Shown here: piece by piece, positions 49,620 to 59,215 of the stretch
Layout: each line of letters starts with the position of its first letter
Numbering within the stretch: the stretch's first letter is position 1
The notes under the pieces: generated by a model
The model's database searches: none
Told to the model about the DNA's origin: nothing
What the model saw: the letters and a program-made list of their open reading frames with translations, nothing else
NCBI GenBank assembly: GCA_023055425.1
Contig: JALGPY010000001.1
Span: 112,759,057 to 112,823,056 of the forward strand
Origin: Linanthus parryae
Taxonomy: Eukaryota > Streptophyta > Magnoliopsida > Ericales > Polemoniaceae
Direction of reading: 5' to 3'
DNA length: 64,000 nt
Position numbers and translations under genes: made by a program

Positions 49620-50864
49620 TGTGCACAGGAGATTCCGGCGGGGAGACCTCCGTGTACACCGTATGTAGAGGATCAGAGATCGCACAGGAAGAGTTGGGTT
49701 GTGTGTAGGGAGAGAGTAAGGCAGTAGTAATGTCTGAGAGAGAGACAGAGGTTTGGCAGAGCTTCCGCGTATGGCTAGTGTGTTCTCCTTTTTATGGAAA
49801 GGTTAACGTCCTATATATAGCAGAGAACGTGACCGTTGTAGTGTGGTTAATGCGCCCATTAATGGCGGATTAATTAGCTTAACCATAACGGCACGTTCGT
49901 CCGAGTATATAGGGACCGTTACAGCACGTTGTGCGCGAATACCGGAACCGTTACGGGGTTGACCGGGTTTGACCGGATTGACCGGGTTTATGGAGCTCGT
50001 GCCATAAATCTCTCAAAGCAGTTACTAAAGGTCGCGTGCGGGCTTGGCTCGCACGCGACAGGGCTTACTCTATCCTCCAAACCACTAAGTCCCTACAAGT
50101 CCCGTGCAGTGGTATGCGAGGGCTCTGTCTCGCAGCCCCCACATGGATCAGCTCGGCTGGTGATCCAGTGTGTGTGGAGCACAATATGGTGTGCTGGATG
50201 GTTGCCACGTGGCCAAGATCTCTCAGCTCAGAAAGCACTATCTACATTAGCCCCCTTTCCGTGCGTGAAGGCTCATAGCTATCTAGACTTCCATGCGCGG
50301 AAACCAACATGCGCGTCGCCGCCACGCACCAATTCAAATACGGGTAAGTTCAGCCCCCGTGCGTGCCATTATGACCCAAAACCCCTAGAGTCGTGCCGTC
50401 TGGCCTTTAGGGTTTTAGGCGTGACGTCAGCTTGTCCTGTGATTGCGCGATTCGACGGTGACGGTTGCGATTCGACTACTGAAAGGACGCAACCCTTCAT
50501 TGTTTTTGGATAAATACTTTGTATCCTCCATTGTTGCAAAGCATCACTTCTTTCTCTTAAAGTGAATGGTACCCGGAAGTCTTCGAGAGCAGATTCAGAT
50601 AATCAATCAACAGTTCAGAACTGCAAATCGCCTTCTTCAACTGTGTATATCCAAGCAGGCTTCGCGAAAACAAGGTTGGCCTTGTTCAGTTTCGATTTAA
50701 AATACCAGTGTATGCCTTGAACTGCGTTGAATCTGTAAACCCATAACATATAATCTGTTGAAATCCCTGATAATGCAACCCTCTGATTTCCAAAATTGAT
50801 ATCAGGAACTGTTCATCTTTCTTTCCATAGATCTTGAATCTCGGAATTCAAACTGAGTGTGGCA
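49620..50864 (-). repeat. Tat 3' LTR
   Basis: It begins TGTGCACAGG (shared with 63912) and ends GTGTGGCA, next to the PPT, giving TG...CA ends. On the minus strand TATATATA at 49812-49819 is a candidate TATA box. On the plus strand ATAAATAC at 50511-50518 is a candidate antisense TATA box. The right end is inferred from the PPT. Confidence 0.75.
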
Positions 50865-50893
50865 TATTTCTCCCCCCTTTTTCTTGCTCTTCC
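50865..50893 (-). promoter_or_regulatory. Polypurine tract, overlapping an antisense splice acceptor
   Basis: The minus strand reads AGAGCAAGAAAAAGGGGGGA then GAAATA directly before the LTR, a strong PPT for second-strand priming. The plus strand reads as a pyrimidine tract ending CCGCAG at 50897, an almost ideal 3' splice site two bases before the ATG of the antisense gene. Confidence 0.75.
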
Positions 50894-50897
50894 GCAG

Positions 50898-52780
50898 GAA
50901 TGGCCAAGATAAAAGGAACCAAATCCATCAAGGAGGACGAGGAGATACCTGATCTTCCGCAAGCTTTGTGGCGAAAAGCCCCCTATCTGGGCGGCAAATA
51001 TTTCTACCACGCGAGGGTTAAGGCGAAGAAAATGCCTGCTCCTGTCCCTAATGAGGGATTGCTAACACTGACTCCCCCGGTTAACTCAGCCTTGCTCGAG
51101 TTAATTGGCTCCGAAGATGTGGTTCGATTGGGAATCGAAAATGGGTACTTCCCCTACGCTGCGATTTCTACCCAAGCTTTTGTCCAGAAATTGGACTTCA
51201 TGGATGAGTGGATTGACCACGTGTTGACCGATCATGCTGCGACTCTTAATGAGGCCGGCGTATACTTCGCTGTTCGTTCTATGAAGGGTGCTGCCGTGAA
51301 GCTGGACTTGTCCATGCTTCTAGACCTTCTTTCCCGCTACTCGCATGCGACTCACACTTTCCACTTTGCTGAGTTCGAGGCTGCCCCCACACTCGAGGAC
51401 GTGCATATGTTGTACGATTTGTCTCCCATGGGCGAAGTGGACCCTTTGAGTCCTTTGAGGACGGCTGCGGAGATCACTTTGTACACGCAGATGGAAGAAT
51501 GCCTATCAGAGGTGAAGAAGATCTCCACCCGATGGACTACTACCAAAGCCCTTCCGAACTGGCAGTTGGTTGATACGTCTGCGAAGAATACGTGGAACAA
51601 GTGGTTGCAGTACTTCTTTCGTGACTACGCGAACAGCAGTATCACCAAAAAGCTTCTGAGTGAGGACCCGGAGGCCAAGAATTATGTGGAGGGTAAAGGC
51701 TATCACTTGACCCTTTGTGCTTTCCTCTGTGCATGGCTATCGAGGTACTTAATCGATGGTCACCCGCATGATGGGGTCTTCTATCACGTTCTGCCGCTTG
51801 CTGTGAAGCTCGCCCTTGGCCAGAAGGTCGCACTCGGACCCCTGGTCTTGGGCACATTGTATTACAGATTGGATCAGCTCGTTCTGGCCATGAAAGAGTC
51901 GCGTGGCCGCCTCGATATACTGACTTTTGTCAACATTTCTTTCTTGACGATGTGGGTTTTCGAGCGATGGCCATCCTATGCCCCAACTGCTCTTAAGCCC
52001 GACAAGTGGCGTCCCCCAGGCGAGACGGACGAGCGTAACAGTGGCAGAGCTGCGAGGTGGTTCGGAGCGAACAATACCAAGTGTGCTTGGAGTTTGATCT
52101 GTGACAAGCGGCAAGAGTTCACTGCCAGGCCCTATGCCACGCGCATCGAGAACGTGCGATGGTTTCCAAAGCTGTACCCTTCTAAGGGTGTTGTCTTTTC
52201 AGAAGAGCTCCTCTTTGAAGAGGGATCGCACTTCCATGAGCGCTATCGCGAGTTCTTTTGCTGGTGTCTGCGAGGTTCCCTTCCTGCTCTCGCAGAGCAT
52301 GTTCGTGAGCTCGCGCCTAGGTATGAGAGGATTACCGTGGATGTTGACCCCACTCGAGTTTCTCCCCAGTTCGGCTTTGATGCAGTGGCACCATCCATCT
52401 GGCCCCAGTCCATTATCAGAGGTTGCTATAAGCGCTTGCTAACAAAGGAGTGTAAGACAGTCTTCATGAACAATCTTCCCTTTGAGCAGCCTGCAGGTAC
52501 CCGCGAGGGCGGTTGTTCCCAGAACTGGCTCGCATACTGGGTCGCCCAGCAAACGAGGATTGAGACACAGTCGGCCGCTCAGCCAAGTAGAGCTCCCTTG
52601 ATCAAGAGAAACTCTTTTCCGTTTCGCCCCAATTGCAGTCTGAGCGAGTCTGAGTATGGTTGCTACTCATTGTTGGATCATGAGAACCATTTGTGCCCTG
52701 ACGTTATTCTGAAGGAAAAGATCGCCGCAGTTAAGAAGGGCGACACGCATGTCATCAGATACAGCGAGGCATTTGCTAAG
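50898..52780 (+). CDS. Antisense plant-mobile-domain gene, exon with start codon
   Basis: ATG at 50900 opens 627 codons without a stop and ends at a donor (AAG/GTAAGC). An in-frame extension upstream to 50834 has no ATG and lies in the LTR, so I chose 50900. The protein has a plant mobile domain (aminotransferase-like family): FMDEWIDHVL, then LLDLLSRYSHATHTFHFAEF and EAAPTLEDVHMLYDLSPMGE, then RWFGANN and later ENVRWFPKLY blocks. This domain occurs both in host silencing-related proteins (MAIN/MAIL) and in retrotransposons; Tat elements are known for antisense ORFs at this position. It is co-located with, but opposite to, pol. Its role is unknown. The domain is cleanly open although pol beside it is broken. 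Confidence 0.82.
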
Positions 52781-52856
52781 GTAAGCAATTTTCCGCGTGC
52801 GTTAAGCTTCTTGATTTCCCTATGATGACGCCTTTATTCTGTACTGTTTGCTGTAG

Positions 52857-53334
52857 TGTCATGTGCGGAGATTCGCGTCTGGTGATCGTTCCAAGTCATT
52901 GGTTAACACCATTGTTGCCACTAGAAGACAAAAACAGTCGTTTCTGCTAGCATGGAGGATGGACCCTGAAGTCGAAACCAGGATTCGCGCAGTCATGAAC
53001 GCTTTTGCTGACTCGCTGATAGATAATGCTCCGGCCGTGTCTCCACCCAGAGATAATCCGTCTCCTCCAGCGACTGCCGCGCCGAGAGCGAAGAGGCCCA
53101 GGCAAAAGGGAATTACAATATCTTCCCCTAGGAGTGCTCCAACTCCTCCTCCAGCGAAGTCTCTTTCTGCCAGGGACAAAGGCAAAGGTCGTATGCCCAG
53201 CAAAGCGCGGAAGGAACTCGCAGTTGAAACCTTCGTTCCATTCAACCAGGAGGAAGAAGAAGAAAGGCAGGAGCCCAGAGAAGGTGATGAAGAAGAAGAA
53301 AGAACAATTGTGATGCATGAGGAAGAATCAGGAG
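52857..53334 (+). CDS. Antisense gene, exon 2
   Basis: It follows a 76-bp intron (52781-52856, GTAAGC...CTGTAG) in the same phase, and encodes CHVRRFASGDRSKSLVNTIV and then a low-complexity basic, Pro-rich stretch (KRPRQKG, a possible nuclear localisation signal) and an acidic EEEEE region. It ends at donor GAG/GTACCT. Confidence 0.7.
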
Positions 53335-53410
53335 GTACCTCCATCGCGTTTCCCTTCTCATTATCGTAATTCTTTTGCAATTCTTTCTTAAACCAATCGT
53401 TTCTTCGCAG

Positions 53411-53766
53411 ATGATGATGATGATGAGATCATCAGTGGCTTTTTGGCCAAAAGACAAAAGAGAGATACCCATTCTGGCATTCCAGACGATCCCATAAGCG
53501 AGGACGTTCTTGCCGAGTCCAGGAAGACAGCCGCGGAAGCTGCTGAAAGGAGAAGGCAGCGGGAAGAGAGGAGCTCGAGCGTGTGAGACAGCGGAGCCTC
53601 GAAGAGCAACATGTTGATGACTTAGTGCGTCCAGTTGACGAGGAAGATGTGCTTCCCGAAGTAGTGGCTCCTCAGGCGGAGGAGGAGGATGCGGTTCCAG
53701 AAGAGGATGCAGCAGCCCTGGAGCAAGCCCAAGCAGACTTTGAAGAAATCGCAGGCGGCGATAAAG
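53411..53766 (+). pseudogene. Antisense gene, exon 3, with a frameshift
   Basis: After another 76-bp intron (53335-53410, ending TTCGCAG) the frame starts with a run of Asp (DDDDD), then EIISGFLAKRQKR and an Ala/Glu/Arg-rich helix. It would stop at 53584, but a one-base change near 53570-53583 would continue the same charged coiled-coil in the next frame to 53766. The donor AAAG/GTGAGA then agrees in phase with exon 4. The frame also stays open past this donor to 54080, so intron retention is possible. Confidence 0.55.
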
Positions 53767-54147
53767 GTGAGATCTTCAATCTCGCAGTAACTTATAGAGA
53801 TGTTATTGTGGGTGCGTTAAAGCATGGTGTGTCAAAGGCTGACATTCGCCGTTGGCTAGTAGGCAAGTGCGGAGAACCTTCAAGTAATCATTTGAGCGAT
53901 ATGCATGTACTAGACCTTAGCAACTTGAAACAGAAACATGACTGGTTTCTTCGCGTCCCAGGTCACGCTCATTTTAAGGACTTGCTTAATGAGGACACAC
54001 TAATAGGGCATGGTTCCACGTCTTTAGTGTATGACGAAGATACTTCAATCCCACCTTCGCGTGGAGGTGCTTACTCTTAGCTTTAGTAAAGATAGTAAAA
54101 TAACTTATAATACGAGTTACCTCATACTATCGTATTTTGTATCGCAG

Positions 54148-54636
54148 GGACTGCTGATGAACCTGCGCTGGAGCAAAGAAGTCAGCCTTCTGCGTCCTAT
54201 GTTCCGATTCCGAGTTCCCATACCGAGAAGCCCGTCGCAGCTGCTGAATACGCATGAGAGCCTCTTGAGGACATCATCGAACTTTCTGATGATGCTGAAG
54301 CTGACGCTGTGCTAATGGAGGAAGATACTCATACTGGCGCTGAGGAAGTAAGAACAAGTGCTGCTGATGCTTCCGCATCTGAGAGCGTCCCACGCCAAGC
54401 ATCTTCGGCTGTCACTTCGCCTCCAGCGATGACTGAGTCGGCGGCACCTCTTCCTGCGTGGAGCTTTTGGGGCTCGCAGGTTGGGAATGCAGTCGCAGCT
54501 GGTGCGGCTTATACTCTTCCTCCTAACTATGAGGGATTAGAGCTTGCAGCTGACAGGAGAGCCATGGAGCGAGGGCAGTCTTCGACTACTCCAGCAATGC
54601 GCATTCCTTCTCTCCGTGAGATTCTTGAAGGAACTG
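54148..54636 (+). pseudogene. Antisense gene, exon 4, with a nonsense codon
   Basis: The acceptor TATCGCAG at 54147 is in phase with exon 3. The frame is Ala/Ser/Pro/Glu-rich and contains a TGA at 54255-54257, then is open to the donor CTG/GTAAGT. It ends in IPSLREILEGTG. The nonsense codon would cut the protein by about a third. Confidence 0.6.
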
Positions 54637-54717
54637 GTAAGTAACGATTTGCAGTTTGCATCTCGCATTGTTCATTTGCGAATTTGATAGCATAACTTAG
54701 CTTTGACATTGCTCTAG

Positions 54718-55193
54718 GTTTGAAGCAAACTGATGTGGACTGGCTAGTTCGGATGCGCCTCACCTACCCCCAATCATTTGCGAGATCTCTGGAGATAGGG
54801 CCCTTTGACAGGAGGCTGTTTCTTACCGAAGCCATTTGGATTTTGGAGCAGCTGTCTGCGGCCACGCCTGCGACCATTTCTGTCCAGAGTGCTGAATTGC
54901 TTTTTGGCATGTGCCAAAATCTCCTGGCCAAAGTTCAAGGCAGGCTGGGTTTCAATTTTCTTATGAAAAGAGTTACCTTGATTCGCGCGGCCACAACTTT
55001 GAAGCTCGGCCATCAAAACCTCGCAGCTGAGAAGCAGAAGGTGGAGCAGCAAAAGCAAAAGGTTGACGAAGCTCTGAAGCTCTATCATGAGATGAATGCC
55101 AAGTGCGAGCAATTGAAGCAAGAAGTGGAGCAGGTAGAGAAGCTGAGCCATCAGTTCGCGCCCCATGACTCTTTGATCAAGAATTTGCTTTGA
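54718..55193 (+). CDS. Antisense gene, terminal coiled-coil exon
   Basis: It follows an 81-bp intron (54637-54717, ending CTCTAG) with phase kept. It encodes GLKQTDVDWLVRMRLTYPQS, a hydrophobic helical block, and a long coiled coil (NLAAEKQKVEQQKQKVDEAL onward), ending KNLL and TGA at 55191-55193. Such coiled coils suggest self-association. Product otherwise unrecognised. Confidence 0.68.
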
Positions 55194-56775
55194 CTTTTTG
55201 AATTTGAAAAATAGCAAGGAAATTGCTGGAACATTAATGTAATGTTGAAACATTAATGTAATGTTGCTAGGGTTTCTCCCCCTTTTTTTTAACAACAAGA
55301 ATCGACTTGCCCGTTTTGCCCTTTCCGGGATTTGATAGGATATCTCTGTGCATATCCAATTATGACATCAGCAATTGATACTCTGCTTGATTTTCGCGCT
55401 AATTTCTCGGAAGATAAGCACGCTTTTGTTGGGAAGTCCATCCGAATCATGACCATCCGTCATTTATTAGGATACGCAACTGAATCGTCGTAGCCTTTAG
55501 TAGGGTAATTGATCGTTACCGCTTTTCAAGGCGTAAGTGATTGACCTTACCCTCTTTTCGAATTCTGCTGACTCATCTTAGCAACTGAAGAGTCTCCACA
55601 AGGTCTATATAAACCCTGTCTTTGCCATTTGGGTTCTTCATCCCCAAAAATGTGCTTTGCCGTGAGTCCTTACGACTGCTGGCTTCAACGCTTGTTTTTC
55701 GTTGATTCATGGCAACTTCAAGTTGTGAATCCTGAGTTTGCGCTTTGTGCTGTAGAAATAGTTTCCAAGATCCACTTTATGAGGCTTATTGCTCTTTATA
55801 ACCATCATAGAGAAGATGGAGATGATATCTCATGTGTGTTCGAAGAATTTTCTTCGTGTATTATGTTTGCAGGTCATGTTTCCGGCCGCCTCCCGGTGAG
55901 GTGCAGCGCCGAAGTGACCGTGCTACCGTCTCGTAATGAACGGCGGAATTCTCCTCCAGCATCCCTGGAGGAGGATTTCTTGCCTCTTCGTTCTTGAACT
56001 CAGGAGGCTTGTCAATGCCCTTGTCAATCATGACAAGGAACCCAGTACCAGAGGAATGACTGCTTCCCCTGTTTTGGGCGACTGTGTGCGCCGGAACAGG
56101 AAGTTCCTCCGGTACATATCTTGATCAGACAGGGGTCTTGTCAGATCCTGAGATCTTGGACATAGGACCACCCAGACCATTGCCGCCATGGATGCAGCTA
56201 ATGGCGAGTTGATCTCTTCGCAGAAGCATCCTACTTGCTACAGATCTTTGGCCGCAGATCTGCGTGTCGCATAGCCGGTGTTAGAACCGTTGGGTTCATC
56301 CTTTATCAGTTAGGATTCTCGTGGTGTGTCACTGCTGGCTTGTCAGCTACTTTTCTAATGTATTGTAAGCCATGTTGGCTGCGTAGGTAGATTTGAGCTT
56401 TTTCGCTTGTAAGCTGCTATCTAGACAGATAAATTGTAAGTCTTTTTGACTCATAATGATAAATAGCTTTTGTATTATTTGCTGTGCTGTTGCAACAAAA
56501 TACAATTTCGCATGCGTATCGGCATATTTCGCCTTGCATAATGCTATGTACACGTTTCGCATTTGCTATATGCCATATAAATTCGCAAATGTTTTACTAG
56601 ATCGTTCGAGATCGTATTTTCGCAGCTGTGCCATCTTGGCAGATGGGCTTGTGATTTGCTTTCAGATTCAAGTGCTATCATATCAGATAGACCTTTGTAG
56701 ATCACTTAAGATCATTTTGCACAATATTGCTATCGCATTTGTATAATGCTGCTATCACCGCAGATAGGCTTGGAA
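55194..56775. other. Non-coding spacer of the Tat element
   Basis: No convincing gene. ATs and short ORFs only. It lies between the antisense gene's 3' end and the tandem array, so it probably holds the 3' UTR of the antisense transcript and the end of the sense 3' UTR. Confidence 0.5.
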
Positions 56776-57327
56776 GATCAATTAAGATCATTTTTCGCAT
56801 GAGTCGCTATTGTAGCAAATAGGCTTTAGGAGATCAATTAAGATCATTTTTCGCATGAGTTGCTATCGTAGCAGATAGGCTTTAAAAGATCAATTAAGAT
56901 CGTTTTTCGCATGAGTTGCTATCGTAGCATATAGGCTTTAAAAGACTAATTAAGATCGTTTTTCGCATGAGTTGCTATCGTAGCAGATAGGCTTTAGAAG
57001 ATCAATTAAGATCATTTTGCATAGGCTGCTATCGTGACAGATAGGCTTAGAGGATCAATTAAGATCGCATTTCGCATGAGCTGCTATCGTGACAGATAGG
57101 CTTAGATGATCAATTAAGATCGCATCTCGCATGAGCTGCTATCGTGACAGATAGGCTTAGATGATCAGTTAAGATCGCATTTCGCATGAGCTGCTATCGT
57201 GACAGATAGGCTTAGATGATCAGTTAAGATCGCATTTCGCATGAGCTGCTATCGTGACAGATAGGCTTAGATGATCAGTTAAGATCGCAGTTGTACAGAT
57301 TGCTATTGTGGCGGATAGCCCATTGTT
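56776..57327. repeat. Ten tandem units of 55-56 bp in the Tat 3' spacer
   Basis: GATCA(A/G)TTAAGATC starts at 56776, 56832, 56888, 56944 (as GACTAATT), 57000, 57053, 57108, 57163, 57218 and 57273. Each unit continues with CGCATGAG, then (T/C)GCTATCGT and AGATAGGCTT. The last four units are almost identical, and related diverged copies extend left to about 56590. In Tat elements such 3' spacer arrays are known and can seed satellite DNA. Confidence 0.92.
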
Positions 57328-57528
57328 AACAGTTATAACAAACCAAAATGAAGCAAAATTGACATCCAGAAATATGAAGTTCTCATTTGGGAGAATTCTC
57401 TTATTATAACGCTTCCCATATGGGAGAGATGAGATTACAATCCTCTCATATGGGAGAGGATTTTGTGTAAACCGTAGCCATACAAGACATTAAGAGACGT
57501 TATAATAAAACGCATGAAATGAGAGAAG

Positions 57529-58971
57529 TCAGGGATAGTACTTCTTAATCCAGCGCATGTTGACTGAACTCGGGGTTGAGGTCGTACCGTGCAACCTTCG
57601 TATGCTGCAGTAGCCACTGTCGAAGACTTCTGTGACTTCGAAGGGTCCTTCCCAATTGGCTGCGAACTTTGGGTGAGCCGCTTCTCGCATGCAGTGGTCG
57701 GATGCGCGCAAGACCAAGTCTCCAACTGCGAAATATCTTCGTTGGACCGTCTTATTGTAAGCGCGAGCGATCCTTTCTTGATATTGCTTGTTGGTCCTTT
57801 TGGCTTGTTCTCGCTTTTCCTCCATCAAGACTAAGTCATGATCACGTTGATTTTCGTAGAGTGCGTGGAAGGCCAATCTTGCCGAATTGACTCTCACCTC
57901 CGCAGGTACCACGGCCTCGGCCCCATAGCATAGTAGGAATGGTGAGGCCCCCGTGGGTGTCCTTGGAGAAGTTCGGTAGGCCCACAGAGCTGTGCTTAGA
58001 GAATCAGCCCACTTCTTGTGGTCATCTGCGACCATCTTGCTCAAAATCCTCAACAGCGTTTTGTTGGTCGCTTCGGCTTGCCCGTTCCCCTTCGGGTAGT
58101 AAGGGGTGGAACATATTTGCCTGATGTTGTACTCTGCTAACTTCGCAGCTACCTGGCGATTAACAAAGGGAGTACCATTATCTGAAAGAATAGTGTTTGG
58201 GATTCCGAACCTGCATATGATGCTTTCCTGGATGAAGTTGACCACGGCTAGCGCATTTGCCGTCTTCAGTGGTATTGCTTCCACCCATTTGGTAAATAGC
58301 TCAGTTTCGGTGAGAATAAAATGATTCCCGTGCGAAGTTGGTCAAATGGGACCAATGAAGTCCAGCGCCCATGTGTGAAATGGCCATGGCGTTCCCAATG
58401 CATGTAGATCCACAGCGGGAGCGTGCACTAGGTTTCCTTTGAATTGGCACTCCTGGCAGCGTCGTACTTTGGCGCGGCAATCAGCCTCCATCGTGGGCCA
58501 GAAATATCCAATTGAGAGGAGCTGCCTGCATAATTTCGCACCTCCTTGGTGTTCTACCTGATGAGAAAGGTCCATGACTTCTTGTGCTTCTCTGCCGTCT
58601 AGACATCGCAGCAAGTTGCCCTCATGACCTCTTCGCCAAAGCAGGTTTTCTTGTACTACGTATCGAGATGCTTTCCTCTTCAATTTTTCGGCTTCTTTTC
58701 TCGATTCGGGCACGGTGCCCTGGGTGAGAAAATCAAAGAGTGGCTTCCTCCAATCCGTGTCATCATCAGTTAGAGCGATGAGTAGAGAATCTTTGATTAG
58801 TGCGCAACTTTCGCACTTCCCTTGTATCAGGGCCGCGGCTGTTGACATATTCGGCCAATGAATGCCATATCTCTGAGCCTTTCGATAGATTGACACCTCG
58901 CTTTCTCCGCAAGCATGTTGGTGAATCTTCTCCAGCAGCAATTGTCCCTCTTGCTCGGAAACACATCGCAT
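57529..58971 (-). pseudogene. Tat integrase with in-frame stop
   Basis: From the N side: HHCC zinc module (HQGGAKLCRQLLSIGYFW... CRRCQECQ), first core Asp in ALDFIGPI (about 58355), then TGA at 58342-58344, then FTKWVEAIPL, second Asp in LSDNGTPFV, Glu in GNGQAEATNKTLL, and a C-terminal GPY/F-type module (WEGPFEV). The frame ends KKYYP at 57529. The same frame resumes after the TGA, so a single nonsense change separates the two halves. Integrase inserts the cDNA into host DNA. No chromodomain is seen, as expected for Tat. Confidence 0.88.
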
Positions 58972-59215
58972 GAGTATTCCGCCAGGGCCTTTGTAGTAAA
59001 GGGTGTTGTCATGTATGCAATACCCTTTCGTGAGTGCCCAGCTTTCGCTGCTTGTGCCTTCTGCAATAGCTCGTAGGACTGCTTTTCTCTAGTCCGTGTC
59101 ATCCATGTGTTCGTCGTCGCACGCGTCTTCTGTCAATGCCGACGATGTTCGCACTTCGATGGAGATCCTTGCGGGACATTTGTCTGTGCTGACCTTAGAT
59201 CCCAAGGTGCCAAAG
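58972..59215 (-). pseudogene. Tat RNase H-integrase linker, frameshift and stop
   Basis: After the second RNase H the frame shifts near 59215 (LGSKVSTDKCPARISIEVRT in the new frame). A TAG at 59089-59091 stands where Tat relatives have Trp. The frame then leads into the integrase zinc module. Confidence 0.7.

Noticed and set aside
49929..50513. 194-codon ORF in the Tat LTR
   Set aside because: Lies entirely in LTR sequence, shows no domain and has no ATG-proximal signal; probably chance in GC-richer DNA.
51352..52114. Minus-strand ORFs under the mobile-domain exon
   Set aside because: They are shadows of a well-supported plus-strand frame with a recognised domain.
53767..54147. Open frame between exons 3 and 4 as certain coding sequence
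   Set aside because: The flanking splice sites agree in phase and give a better model, but retention cannot be excluded, so it is not listed as an exon.
56776..57327. CRISPR-like array
   Set aside because: Units are contiguous, without unique spacers, and sit in a plant retrotransposon.
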